NCBI GenBank assembly: GCA_965660145.1
Contig: CBFHYX010000012.1
Span: forward strand, 1 to 64,000
Direction: 5' to 3'
Length of the DNA stretch: 64,000 nt
Source of the DNA: JABURQ01 sp029243145
GTDB taxonomy: Bacteria; Planctomycetota; Planctomycetia; Planctomycetales; Planctomycetaceae
The notes beneath the pieces were generated by a model that ran no database searches, was not told where the DNA came from, and saw only the letters and a list, made by a program, of their open reading frames with translations. The translations under genes were made by a program, and so were the position numbers. Position 1 is the stretch's first letter. Every line of letters starts with the position of its first letter. Positions 53,376 through 62,376 of the stretch are shown here, in pieces.

Positions 53376-54711
53376 GACATCAACACATGCTCCGCTACTG
53401 GATGCCTGGGTGGAGCGGACTCTCAATCTTGAAATTGGCGCTTCCCCAAAAGACAAACAGCGAGAGATTCTCAAACGACTGGAAGATGTTCAGTTTCACC
53501 CAGGGTTTTACGAAGCCTCCGCAATTCAGGCCTATTTCGATCAAAAGCTCTCTTCCATTGCGAAGTGGCAATGTTGCGCACGCCTGTTAAGAGACGATAT
53601 TACCGAGTTTCGCCGAGAATTCTTTCAACGGGATGTTTCAGCCCGAATTTCCCGATTTGAAAAACTCCATTCTGACGCCGAATATTTTCCCGTCCTGAAA
53701 CTTCAACTGGCCCATTTGAAATGCGGATTAGAACTAGATTCGCAAGATGTCTCAGTACTCGGAGAACATGCGAGTCGGCTGGCTCAATTCCTGATCGAAA
53801 ATCACGTTGCAGAACCAAGTCAGAAAGCCGCGAAACAACGAGAGTTCCTGAATTCGCAAACCATTGAAAGATCGGATTGGAAAAAATATGTAGCCGAACT
53901 GAACTCGAAAGCTCCGGCTGTTGCGGCACTCAATCAACGATGGCTTCAAGCGTTGTCACGCCCCGCCAAAACAAGAAACAAACTCACAAAGACGAAGCCT
54001 GTGGAAACTGCCACGGCATCGTCATTATCGCGAGGTGGTTGGGCCTATGCCCTGATTGGGATCTTCATATTTCGGGCACTCATCACATTTGTTAGATACA
54101 ACAGAGACGACACTCCAAGTCGTCCTTCATACACTCCTCCAGTCGTCAATTACACCCCTCCTGAGTTTTCCCCCGAAAACATTGAGGAAATTCTCAACTC
54201 GCTGGATGACGAGACTCCCCCCCCCCCGACCTTTTCCAAAATCTTGTCATCTCCCGCCGGAGAGACTGAGGAAGATCTGATCGCAAGACTGTCTGCGTTG
54301 AAAGAGTATGAATATTTACGCTTCAAGTCCTATCTGTTCTTGGTTGTGAAAGAACGAGGAGAGCTATTTATCGTCTTCGACGAACGTCGATATTTCACAG
54401 AAATAGAAATTGCTGCAAAGTTATCACTTCCGACCAAATCGCTCCTCTATAAATCGCGCAAAGCAGATCTTGAAGAATTTCAAAGAGTTGCTGGATTGAT
54501 TCGCGAAATCCAGAACACGGTTTATGTCACCTATCCGGGAGCGAATATCAATCGGTACCACCCTGTACCGGCGGGTGTTGTGTTAAAGCCCATGATGGGT
54601 GACCAAACCGTTCTTTTTCCATATTCAGAGTCCGACTCCAACCTCGGCAGTGATTGGCAACCAGCTTACCGATATCACTTCTCACCGAAAGGAGAGACGG
54701 ACGATGAGTGA
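53365..54711 (+). CDS. Membrane protein of unknown function in the HscC operon
   Basis: 448 residues from ATG 53365, which overlaps the end of the Hsp70 frame by 11 bases, so it is probably translated by coupling. Residues 1-220 are helical and soluble, one membrane span follows (about 224-244, GGWAYALIGIFIFRALITFV), then a Pro-rich linker with ETPPPPTF and a C-terminal domain (about 295-448). No known domain was recognised. The Pro run is encoded by a tract of 11 C bases (54217-54227), where slippage would shift the frame and remove the C-terminal domain. It overlaps the J-like gene by 8 bases. The context suggests a membrane partner of the chaperone pair. Confidence 0.7.
   Translation: MSGETSTHAPLLDAWVERTLNLEIGASPKDKQREILKRLEDVQFHPGFYEASAIQAYFDQKLSSIAKWQCCARLLRDDITEFRREFFQRDVSARISRFEKLHSDAEYFPVLKLQLAHLKCGLELDSQDVSVLGEHASRLAQFLIENHVAEPSQKAAKQREFLNSQTIERSDWKKYVAELNSKAPAVAALNQRWLQALSRPAKTRNKLTKTKPVETATASSLSRGGWAYALIGIFIFRALITFVRYNRDDTPSRPSYTPPVVNYTPPEFSPENIEEILNSLDDETPPPPTFSKILSSPAGETEEDLIARLSALKEYEYLRFKSYLFLVVKERGELFIVFDERRYFTEIEIAAKLSLPTKSLLYKSRKADLEEFQRVAGLIREIQNTVYVTYPGANINRYHPVPAGVVLKPMMGDQTVLFPYSESDSNLGSDWQPAYRYHFSPKGETDDE
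54217..54227 (+). repeat. 11-C homopolymer inside the HscC-operon membrane gene
   Basis: Eleven consecutive C bases encode most of four Pro residues. Tracts of this length are prone to slipped-strand errors in replication and to sequencing error. With 11 C the frame is intact on both sides. Confidence 0.9.
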
Positions 54712-56107
54712 CCCGGATCTTTCACATAATCTCGAAGACTGGCCTATCAACTTGCATGAACTTTTCAGGATCGAGACGAGTGCGACAGAACGCGATTTGC
54801 GACGGGCTTATCATCGATTGATTAAGATTTACCGTGCTGAAGTGCACCCCGTTCATTTTCGCAAGCTGACAGAGTCGTATGAAACGCTCCGCGCACAAAT
54901 CCCGTATCAACAGTCGCTAAATCAAAGATCTGAACAAGACGTCGATGACGATTCAGATTGGTTTCCGAACCCGCCCCTTGATTGGAAACCATCCGAATCT
55001 CAGTCATCTTCTGCAGAGACACTTCCACATAATCACAAGATCTGGGAGAGTATTGGTGAAGAAAAACTGGGTACGGTCATTACTCAGCTTGAAGAATACT
55101 ACCGAAAGTCACCCTGCGAGGAGGAGGCAACACTTCAGCTATTTTGGCTCCAGAAAATTCACGACGGTAAGCCTCCCTTTTCGGTTCTTGAAGTCTATTT
55201 AGCAAAAGTGGGGCTCGCGGGGCGTGTCTTTCAGATTTATCTCAACGAGTTGGATCGTATCCCTGAAGCGGCCACGCGAGCATCTTGTAAGAGTTTGTTG
55301 AAACAATCGGCGAATGATCCACGACTGTCGGAACTCACTCGACTGGTTTGGTTTTTACAATATCATCAAAAAAAACTCGGCTTGATTGAGAAAGACCTGG
55401 ATTCATTACGAGATGACCTCATTTACGATCATCCCGACATGTGGAAAGAATTGATTCATCAAGCCACTGAACTTGTCGCACTCGCGAATTTGCCGAAATC
55501 AAATCGTCTTTTCCAAAAGCTCACAGAAGAAGTGCAACAGTGCGAGTCCATCCCAGCGGATGATTGGGTCGAAACCAGGTGGGAGATGATTCGTGCGATT
55601 TCGTGTGATGCTCCCGTACCGGGAACTCTACCAGAGGATCTGGTGAGTCTCATTAGAGACAGCATGATTGAGGAGGAATGGGAGTTGAGGCATCGACTGG
55701 AACTCATCGTTGTGCCTTGGTTCGCAACACAGTCTATTGGATTGGCCACCCTCGACAAAATTAAGAATTGGTCTTCTATGGGGGTGTTCCTGTTTCATCG
55801 CTTGGCAACTCGATCACGTGGTGATGATTATATGCACTATGTTGAAGGATTTAACGACCATTTGCGTCCAGCAGTGATCGAGTTTGTGCGAGCTGTGAAT
55901 TTCAAGCGATATTTAGAACTCCGACTCGAAGTTGTCCGCTTTTGCCGTCAAGAAGATATTTCGTTGGAACTATTCTTGAATGCACTTCTCGAAGCTCAAC
56001 GTGACAGCTATCCACAATTATTGGTGAGTGATGAAATTGTGAGGCAATTGAGTGATGATCTGCCATTGAAAGCACTCATCGCCGCCCTTCAAATCTTCAA
56101 CGAATGA
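54704..56107 (+). CDS. J-domain-like protein with altered HPD motif
   Basis: 467 residues from ATG 54704, with GGAG upstream inside the preceding gene, which it overlaps by 8 bases. Residues about 14-68 follow the J-domain pattern (LHELFRIETSATERDLRRAYHRLIK, then HFRKLTESYETLR). The HPD tripeptide that triggers Hsp70 ATPase reads HPV (48-50), so the Asp is missing. The remaining 400 residues are helical, TPR-like in feel but without clear repeats. It is probably the co-chaperone of the HscC-like Hsp70 two genes upstream. Related planctomycete J-like proteins beside HscC also vary at this place, which I state from general memory and could not check. Confidence 0.65.
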   Translation: MSDPDLSHNLEDWPINLHELFRIETSATERDLRRAYHRLIKIYRAEVHPVHFRKLTESYETLRAQIPYQQSLNQRSEQDVDDDSDWFPNPPLDWKPSESQSSSAETLPHNHKIWESIGEEKLGTVITQLEEYYRKSPCEEEATLQLFWLQKIHDGKPPFSVLEVYLAKVGLAGRVFQIYLNELDRIPEAATRASCKSLLKQSANDPRLSELTRLVWFLQYHQKKLGLIEKDLDSLRDDLIYDHPDMWKELIHQATELVALANLPKSNRLFQKLTEEVQQCESIPADDWVETRWEMIRAISCDAPVPGTLPEDLVSLIRDSMIEEEWELRHRLELIVVPWFATQSIGLATLDKIKNWSSMGVFLFHRLATRSRGDDYMHYVEGFNDHLRPAVIEFVRAVNFKRYLELRLEVVRFCRQEDISLELFLNALLEAQRDSYPQLLVSDEIVRQLSDDLPLKALIAALQIFNE

Positions 56108-56115
56108 TGGATGAG

Positions 56116-57855
56116 TCAGTCAACCTTCTTCAGATGCTCCTGGAAGAACGAGTCCATGTCTTTGGCCATATCGTGGAGCCAGGGAAGTTGATTCCAACAG
56201 CCATGTTTCCCATCTTTGTAAACTTTGACATCCGTCCAAACACCAGATGCTTGAAGTTTCTCTCGGGAAGGCTGATTCCTTTCCGGCTTATCGTGTTCGC
56301 CGACCATAAACAGGATGGGGGAATCATCGGAGGTGATGTGTCGGTGGGCATCTGCGAGTTGATAATGATCCCACTCGCTCTCGATGGAACCAATCCATTG
56401 GGTCGCGTAAGCTTTATCAGCATTATTCCGAGCTTGCTCGGCGACATTACCGGTTGAAATTTCCATCGGACCCGCCATCACAATGGCGGCTTGCAATTTC
56501 GACGACATCTTCGGGTTGCCACCCTCCCCTTGAAGTTCTTGAAGGTCGTGTCCAGTGGTCATCAATCCGACAAGATGCCCTCCCGCAGATCCTCCGACGG
56601 CTCCAATCCGATTGGGGTCGATGCCGAGTGAGTTGGCGTTGGCTCGGAGATATCTCACTGCGGCGTTACAGTCATGGATGGCAGCAGGAAACTGTGCCTC
56701 TCCACCAAGTCGATATTCGATGGCCATCGTGAAGTATCCGCGTTTTGCTAATTCAATTGCCAAAGCACGAAACTTGGTTTTATCCCCCTTCATCCAACCG
56801 CCGCCGTGCACAACAATCACAGCGGGAACATTCGCCTGTGGTTTCATCGATGGAAAGAGATCGGCCAATAGTTTACGATGGCCGTCTTCAGCGTAAACAA
56901 CATCATACTTCGACTGGAGGGATTCAGGGATGATGGTAGAGGGATGACTCTGATTGAGTGGAGTGGTCAAATCACCCGATGAGGAAACTGGCTGTGACGG
57001 CTTTCCAGAAACCTTCATTCCTTGACGATATAAGCCACCAAAACACGTTATATAGAGCGACTGCATGTCGGAGTCACCAAACGCACAATTGATCGGACGG
57101 GTTGGGGGCGTGATTTTATCGAGTAATTCTCCTGTCGAGGACCAGATCCAGATATCGGTCGCACCGGCACAGTAGACATTTCCTGCACGGTCAATACACA
57201 TTCCGTCGGCACCTTTGGCGTCGCCATCATCCATGGTCGCAAAGAGTTTTCCCGGAGTGGTCTTTCCGGCCTGCGTAATTTGATAAGAGTAAACTTTTTT
57301 GGGAACGTAAGCGGAGACGTAAAGCGTTTTTTCATCAGGTGACATCGTGATGCCGTTTGGTGTCTTGATGTCGGCAACCGCAACCGATTGCTCTCCAGAC
57401 GGCGAAACGTACATCACCTGGTTCGTGGAAGTGAGAGTGTAGTAAATCCCTCCGTGATGATCGACAACGAGATCATTAGGGCGTTGTGCCGGTTTTGCTT
57501 GTGGATCATTACTGGCTATGACCTTCATTTCTTGACCCTTCAACCAAGCAATGGAGCTATTTCCATTGTCGGAGAGGTACAGCTTGCCATGGTTGAAGAA
57601 TGTGGCACTGATTCGACCCGCATCCGGGAGAACCACTTGCATCTTGTCCTGTTTTGGCCAGTATCGATAGACCTTCTGGCCTTTGACATCGGGGATGTAG
57701 AGACTTCCGTTTCCATCCCAGCTTGGTCCGTCACACAAGCCAAATTCTGTCGAAATCTCTTCGAGCTTCTGAGACGAATCGACGGGGGATGCTGCGCAGA
57801 TCGGTAACGTTGGTAACGCGATCAATACTGCGACAACAAGTAACCGAATGGACAT
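56116..57855 (-). CDS. Secreted SMP-30/gluconolactonase-like propeller fused to an alpha/beta esterase
   Basis: 579 residues from ATG 57855 (GAGAAAG upstream; a TTG two codons earlier is possible). A signal peptide to about CAAS is followed by a six-bladed SMP-30-like propeller (about 30-300: FGLCDGPSWDGNGSLYI, RPNDLVVDHHGGIYYT, TPNGITMSPDEKTLYV, GADGMCIDRAGNVYC). The second half (about 320-579) is a BD-FAE/esterase-D type hydrolase: VHGGGWMKGDK, nucleophile GGSAGGHL, acid in VGEHDKPE, and His in KDGKHGCW. Plausible work is opening a sugar lactone and removing an ester from the same plant- or algal-type glycan. It converges on the J-like gene with 8 bases between stops. Confidence 0.8.
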   Translation of the reverse strand: MSIRLLVVAVLIALPTLPICAASPVDSSQKLEEISTEFGLCDGPSWDGNGSLYIPDVKGQKVYRYWPKQDKMQVVLPDAGRISATFFNHGKLYLSDNGNSSIAWLKGQEMKVIASNDPQAKPAQRPNDLVVDHHGGIYYTLTSTNQVMYVSPSGEQSVAVADIKTPNGITMSPDEKTLYVSAYVPKKVYSYQITQAGKTTPGKLFATMDDGDAKGADGMCIDRAGNVYCAGATDIWIWSSTGELLDKITPPTRPINCAFGDSDMQSLYITCFGGLYRQGMKVSGKPSQPVSSSGDLTTPLNQSHPSTIIPESLQSKYDVVYAEDGHRKLLADLFPSMKPQANVPAVIVVHGGGWMKGDKTKFRALAIELAKRGYFTMAIEYRLGGEAQFPAAIHDCNAAVRYLRANANSLGIDPNRIGAVGGSAGGHLVGLMTTGHDLQELQGEGGNPKMSSKLQAAIVMAGPMEISTGNVAEQARNNADKAYATQWIGSIESEWDHYQLADAHRHITSDDSPILFMVGEHDKPERNQPSREKLQASGVWTDVKVYKDGKHGCWNQLPWLHDMAKDMDSFFQEHLKKVD

Positions 57856-58063
57856 GAGCAAGGCTTTCTCTAACGGTAGTTTCAGTCAATTATGATCCAA
57901 GAGGGAGATCTGATCGTAGTCATTTTGACGTGAAATAATCCGCGAGGAAAGGATAAACTCTGAATCTGTGGTGTTTCCAGGAACAATTTGACCTGAATGG
58001 CTCGGTAGCCGATAATGTCGCAGGACTATCAACTCAATATCTCCTCCTTAAAAGCTGCCAACT

Positions 58064-59230
58064 ATGCCCTTGAGGCGAAAAACTATCAAACGACAGACAG
58101 ACTCAGGGCCTTCTCCTCATGAAGAGTATTCCCTGGTTTGCTATTGCGCAAAAGTCATTTCAGGCCGTCGTCGTGAAGAATCGCAAATCGTAAAATGCCC
58201 AGACTGTTCGGAGACTCTTTATGTTTTGCCGAGAGATATCTATCCACGCCCGCACATTTTGGCGTTAGAGACACGGGACAAGACCTCAGAGGAAAAAGTT
58301 TCAATTGAGGCACCACATTCATTGAGCGTTAAAGATTTGAACGATGAGGGGCGTCTGGCCGAACCGGAAGACAATACTCCTCCACGAGTCTGGATTGATG
58401 AAGGCCAAGGAGCCCTCAATCGCAAACGTCTCGCATCAGTCGTAGGTGTCACAATTGTTTTATTGTTGGTCGCATTATGGGCATTGTCGAATCGGAAATC
58501 TCGCAGTGAAAATGAGTTGGTGCTGCTGGAAGAATCAGAAGCTGTGTGGGAGTATGTGACACTCAACGAATGGGGAAATGCCGAGACCTCTGCAATGCTT
58601 GCATTGAAGGCTGCTGAAGATTTGGGAAGAACAGATGAGTCCTCTCTTGCACTGGAACATCTCTACAAAGAGTTGATGATTTTGAATCGTCTCTCAAGCT
58701 ATTCTCCGATTGAAATTATCCTAGATCAATCGCAAGAGTCGATAGACTCAGAAAGTTGGGATGTGATGTTTCGAGCGCGTCACGGCGGTCGATGGTTATT
58801 AATGCAGGGAGATCTTGTTCGACAATCAACGCTCGAAGAAATACGATATTCGTTTGAGCATCCCATCGATCTACCGACAGAAGATGTTGATATGGTCTGG
58901 GATGAAGCGGTGGATTGGTTTGCAGATCTCGCTTGGGAAGATGACCGAGTTCGTGTGTTTCTAGCAGTGCAACTCACAATCTCCAGAACCGTCGATCAAC
59001 AACAGAATTCATGGGAAATCATTCTATCGTCAGAGGAGGTCAAGCTATGGAGGACTCCCGAACTTCTGGCGGAAATGTTCAAACTCGATCTAAAATCAGA
59101 AGCGAATGCAGAATTATCGAGTCTATTGAACTCTCAGCGTGTTTCATCTTCTAGAGAAGAAATTGTTCTAAATCTCTCTGCTGATGATCGTGCGAACGAA
59201 AATGTCAAAGACAAGGCGGAACCGGAATGA
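58064..59230 (+). CDS. Protein of unknown function with zinc-ribbon-like head and one membrane span
   Basis: 388 residues. Near the start (about 27-50) four Cys are arranged as YCAKV and KCPDC, a possible zinc ribbon. A membrane span follows around 128-147 (ASVVGVTIVLLLVALWALS), and then about 240 residues of mostly helical, acidic sequence that should lie outside the cytoplasm. No family was recognised. The next gene starts inside its stop (ATGA-type overlap), so the two products are probably made in fixed ratio. Divergent from the lactonase-esterase gene with a 208-base gap. Confidence 0.55.
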   Translation: MPLRRKTIKRQTDSGPSPHEEYSLVCYCAKVISGRRREESQIVKCPDCSETLYVLPRDIYPRPHILALETRDKTSEEKVSIEAPHSLSVKDLNDEGRLAEPEDNTPPRVWIDEGQGALNRKRLASVVGVTIVLLLVALWALSNRKSRSENELVLLEESEAVWEYVTLNEWGNAETSAMLALKAAEDLGRTDESSLALEHLYKELMILNRLSSYSPIEIILDQSQESIDSESWDVMFRARHGGRWLLMQGDLVRQSTLEEIRYSFEHPIDLPTEDVDMVWDEAVDWFADLAWEDDRVRVFLAVQLTISRTVDQQQNSWEIILSSEEVKLWRTPELLAEMFKLDLKSEANAELSSLLNSQRVSSSREEIVLNLSADDRANENVKDKAEPE

Positions 59231-60837
59231 GAAGAGTTGTCTTCAAATCGATCCACTTGACTTCGATCTTCTCGATAATGCTGATGGCTAGACAAAATGC
59301 CTACGCAGAAGAACGTGTCATTTCGATTCGTGAATTACTGGACGTACAGAATAAATGGTCTTTATTCGCAGAAAATAACATATCGTTTACTGTTCGTGGC
59401 GTGATTGGTTCGCGAACCGATGCGCAAATTCACATGCGAAAATGCAACCTTCGATTTCTTCTCGACTCTCCAGACTCTTTTCCGAGATTAAAGCCCGGTT
59501 CCAAAATGGTGAAGTTAGAGGGACGTTTCCAACTTCAAGGAAAAGATCCCAGCTTCCGCGTCACTAAAGCCAATTCCGAATTTAGTCTCGAACAAGTTCA
59601 TCTTCAAATGAGTGTTGATATCGATGTTACTGATCCGTTGGAATGGCGAAAGCTGGCACGTTACACGGCTGCGGAATCAAAATTCTACGACAACCGAGAT
59701 TTGTTTTTGGTCGCGGCAAGATCGTTTGAGCATTCCTACATTGTTGCCAGAACTCAAAAAGGGAATGCGACAATCGAAGAGATTACGAATTGGGTTGCCG
59801 AAATGAAAGCATTTGGAGTTCCTAAAGATGCTCTCGAGGTCTGGGATTATGAGCGGTTAATGCTGGAATGGCGCAAGCTACAAATCAGTGCTGCTAAACA
59901 GAGCGATCCGTTCCTACGATTCGCCAAAGAGGTGGCGACAAAGTACCCGGTCGCTTTAACTCCACTCGATGTTCCCGTCCCCAAATTAGAGGCCATGTCT
60001 GAGAGGAATTCGCTGGTGACATTTCGCGAAGCCGATCAATCGCAACAAGATCGACTTTGGCGGCTCTTGTATCGGGAAGTCATGAAGCGGGAAATCTTGT
60101 TATCGGCAAAAGCAGATGGCTCTAACGCAGACAATATTCGTGATCAAATGAAGGACGCCATTCCCGATCTGCCTGATATGTACCTCAGCTATGATCTGCT
60201 TTGGTTAGATTGGCGTTTTTCACAACTTTCACAATCAGGAAAAGAAGAAGCCATCAAACTCTCCGCAGAATATCGCAAGAGAAAGCAACCAGAAAGAGGT
60301 CTCATCGCCTTAGAGACATGGCTGGAAAAGCGTCTCGAATTATGGAGTCAGGATGGGGCTTCGGGGTATGTGCGTGCGGCTCAACACTACCTAGAACTTT
60401 TGGAAGACAAAGAGAAGGCGTATGAGTTACTTCTCAAAGCCTGGAAGCTGTCACCTGGAGAAGAGGAAACAGTCAAGGCGCTGGAGTCCATCGGGTATCG
60501 ACTTCATTCCGGGTCATGGATTCTCAAGAGCAACTATGACAAGCTTCCCCCAGATCCCATACAATCGGCGATCAGAAACGGCGAAGTCATCAAAGGAATG
60601 ACCGCGAGTCAAGTCGAACGAGCCATTGGAAAACCTGAAGAGAGACGGTTTTCGTTTTCCACCGGGCATATCTCCGAATCCTGGATGTACGGAGATTCCC
60701 AAAGAAAAAGAACCGTTGTGCATCTACTCAGGCCAGCGACTGTTGAAGGTCAGTTTGCCAAAGTCATTGCCGTGGGGGAATTGAAACCGCAAATGAGTCG
60801 TCGCGATTCCAAGACAACAAAAGATGCTGAGGAGTAG
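59227..60837 (+). CDS. Exported protein of unknown function with a C-terminal BamE/SmpA-like segment
   Basis: 536 residues, coupled by overlap to the zinc-ribbon gene. The head (SIHLTSIFSIMLMARQNAYAEE) is a plausible signal peptide. Residues about 30-130 look beta-rich (FTVRGVIGSRTDAQIHMRK, VKLEGRFQLQGKDPSFRVTKA). The middle is helical with TPR-like pairs (LALLEDKEKAYELLLKAWKL-type pattern at about 395-420). A C-terminal stretch (GMTASQVERAIGKPEERRF) matches the pattern of BamE/SmpA-type small domains. The function is unknown; the pair 58064/59227 probably works together at the envelope. It converges on smpB. Confidence 0.6.
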   Translation: MRRVVFKSIHLTSIFSIMLMARQNAYAEERVISIRELLDVQNKWSLFAENNISFTVRGVIGSRTDAQIHMRKCNLRFLLDSPDSFPRLKPGSKMVKLEGRFQLQGKDPSFRVTKANSEFSLEQVHLQMSVDIDVTDPLEWRKLARYTAAESKFYDNRDLFLVAARSFEHSYIVARTQKGNATIEEITNWVAEMKAFGVPKDALEVWDYERLMLEWRKLQISAAKQSDPFLRFAKEVATKYPVALTPLDVPVPKLEAMSERNSLVTFREADQSQQDRLWRLLYREVMKREILLSAKADGSNADNIRDQMKDAIPDLPDMYLSYDLLWLDWRFSQLSQSGKEEAIKLSAEYRKRKQPERGLIALETWLEKRLELWSQDGASGYVRAAQHYLELLEDKEKAYELLLKAWKLSPGEEETVKALESIGYRLHSGSWILKSNYDKLPPDPIQSAIRNGEVIKGMTASQVERAIGKPEERRFSFSTGHISESWMYGDSQRKRTVVHLLRPATVEGQFAKVIAVGELKPQMSRRDSKTTKDAEE

Positions 60838-60868
60838 CACTGCCGATATCTCAAACAATTGCACGGAA

Positions 60869-61375
60869 TTATCGACGTCCCAGTTTTGCTTGTCTCATTT
60901 CTCGTTGATCGGCCTGGCTTTTCATTTTCTCTCGTTTGTCGTGAGCCTGTCGCCCTCGTCCAATGGCCAACAAGATTTTGGCATTGCCTCGGATAAAGTA
61001 GATTTCCAGCGGGACAAGAGTCAGGCCTTGTTGTGATGCCGACTCCGCGAATTTCTCGATTTCATTTTTTTTGAGCAACAGTTTACGAGTTCTTTTGGCC
61101 ACATGATTTTGCAGGTTAGCCTGCGGGTATTCGGGGATATCTGCGTCGCACAGCCAAACTTCGCCACCGATGATTCGAGCGTACGCTTCGTCAATCGAAC
61201 ATTGTCCGCTACGCAGTGTTTTGACCTCACTGCCAAGCAGAGCCAAACCGCACTCCAGCTTGTCAAGAATCTCGTAGTGATGCCTGGCTTTACGATTTCG
61301 AGTGACGGAGACTCTTCCCGTTTCAGCGGCAGCGTCCTTCTTTTTTTGATTTTTCTTCTTCTTGGCAGCAGCCAT
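60869..61375 (-). CDS. smpB: SsrA-binding protein SmpB
   Basis: 168 residues. Binds tmRNA and brings it to stalled ribosomes for trans-translation. Core motifs: NRKARHHYEILDKLECGLALLGSEVK-type opening (split here as NRKARHHYEI and CGLALLGSEVKTLR), SIDEAYARIIGGEVWL, RTRKLLLKKNEI, QGLTLVPLEIYF, and the basic tail GRGRQAHDKREK. The N-terminal extension (AAAKKKKNQKKKDAAAE) is longer and more basic than in E. coli. No ssrA gene was recognised in the window. Confidence 0.95.
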   Translation of the reverse strand: MAAAKKKKNQKKKDAAAETGRVSVTRNRKARHHYEILDKLECGLALLGSEVKTLRSGQCSIDEAYARIIGGEVWLCDADIPEYPQANLQNHVAKRTRKLLLKKNEIEKFAESASQQGLTLVPLEIYFIRGNAKILLAIGRGRQAHDKREKMKSQADQREMRQAKLGRR

Positions 61376-61602
61376 TGTCGATCTCTGTGAATAATAATGA
61401 TGGGATCATCTTACCGATTGATTCTCGGATTCCATAGTGTTGATACGATTTGTTGACGATTGATCGTTCAATCCCGCAGTTTCTTGATGTTTCGTGGAAC
61501 GAACCTCGAAAATTCGCAATTCTGCCAATTGTCGTTCTGCTGGCTGAGTGATAAAATCGTCTATCACCTATCGTGACTAACAAACAATTCAAAGCATTAT
61601 GG

Positions 61603-61621
61603 GGTCTCCAATTATGAGACC
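61603..61621 (+). promoter_or_regulatory. Hairpin in the lipB leader
   Basis: GGTCTC and GAGACC can pair with a 7-base loop, ending 17 bases before the lipB ATG. It may be an operator or a leader structure affecting translation. Six base pairs can arise by chance, so the call is weak. Confidence 0.3.
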
Positions 61622-61638
61622 TTTACCTTGGTTTAGTA

Positions 61639-62376
61639 ATGACAGTTTCTGGAACTTCAATCTGGCCTGAGTCTGGCAACAGTTCGCTTGAGGTTCATTC
61701 TTTGGGGATCGTTGATCTTCCTTCGCTGATTGCGTTACAAGATCGAATCGCTTTTGAGATAAGCGGGCGAGACGACCGTTCTGGAACGGTCTTATTGTAT
61801 GAATATCCTCCCGTTGTGAGTGTCGGTCGCGAAGGAAGTTACACCGATTTCCTGATTGATCGAGAACAGTTAGAACAGAATTTAATTGATATCCATTGGC
61901 TTCCGCGAGGTGGTTCGAGCCAAGTCCATGTTCCCGGACAACTCTGCGTCAGTGTCATCGCCCCCCTTGACCGGCTTCAAATTGATGTCCTCGATTATCG
62001 CACTCGACTCGAAGACGTTGCTCAACGAGTTTGTAAAGACATGCACGTCACTACACAGGTTCGCAAATCGAGACTCGTGGCCAGAACGGGACAGGTGGGT
62101 GCCGTCGGACTTCTCGTCAAATCAGACGTGACCTATTATGGTCTAACGATCAATGTTCAACCGAATCTCGATTTGATTCGCCTCTGCCACACAGGAGGCG
62201 AGGAATCTCGCCATTCGTCACTCTCTGCAGATACCATGAAACACACGCCAATGAGTGGGGTTCGAGAAAGTTTAGCCCGACATTTGACGGATAGTCTCGG
62301 CTACGAATCGCGTCATTGGTATACCGGTCATCCTTTATTGGTTCGAACAAAGAAGAAGGTTCATGTCTACTCTTGA
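61639..62376 (+). CDS. lipB: LipB-like octanoyltransferase with altered active-site residues
   Basis: 245 residues. The fold of the lipoyl/octanoyl transferase family is clear: YEYPPVVSVGREGS, PRGGSSQVHVPGQ (His97), GAVGLLVKS, and YYGLTINVQPNLDLIRLC with Cys183 at the place of the acyl-carrying Cys. Differences from typical LipB: the catalytic Lys before the IxxxG turn is Gln152 (ARTGQVGAVG), the usual THGPGQ reads VHVPGQ, and PCG reads LCH. Typical LipB moves octanoyl from ACP to a lipoyl-domain Lys. This protein may act differently or use another Lys. It overlaps lipA by 14 bases, which still ties it to lipoate metabolism. Confidence 0.75.
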   Translation: MTVSGTSIWPESGNSSLEVHSLGIVDLPSLIALQDRIAFEISGRDDRSGTVLLYEYPPVVSVGREGSYTDFLIDREQLEQNLIDIHWLPRGGSSQVHVPGQLCVSVIAPLDRLQIDVLDYRTRLEDVAQRVCKDMHVTTQVRKSRLVARTGQVGAVGLLVKSDVTYYGLTINVQPNLDLIRLCHTGGEESRHSSLSADTMKHTPMSGVRESLARHLTDSLGYESRHWYTGHPLLVRTKKKVHVYS

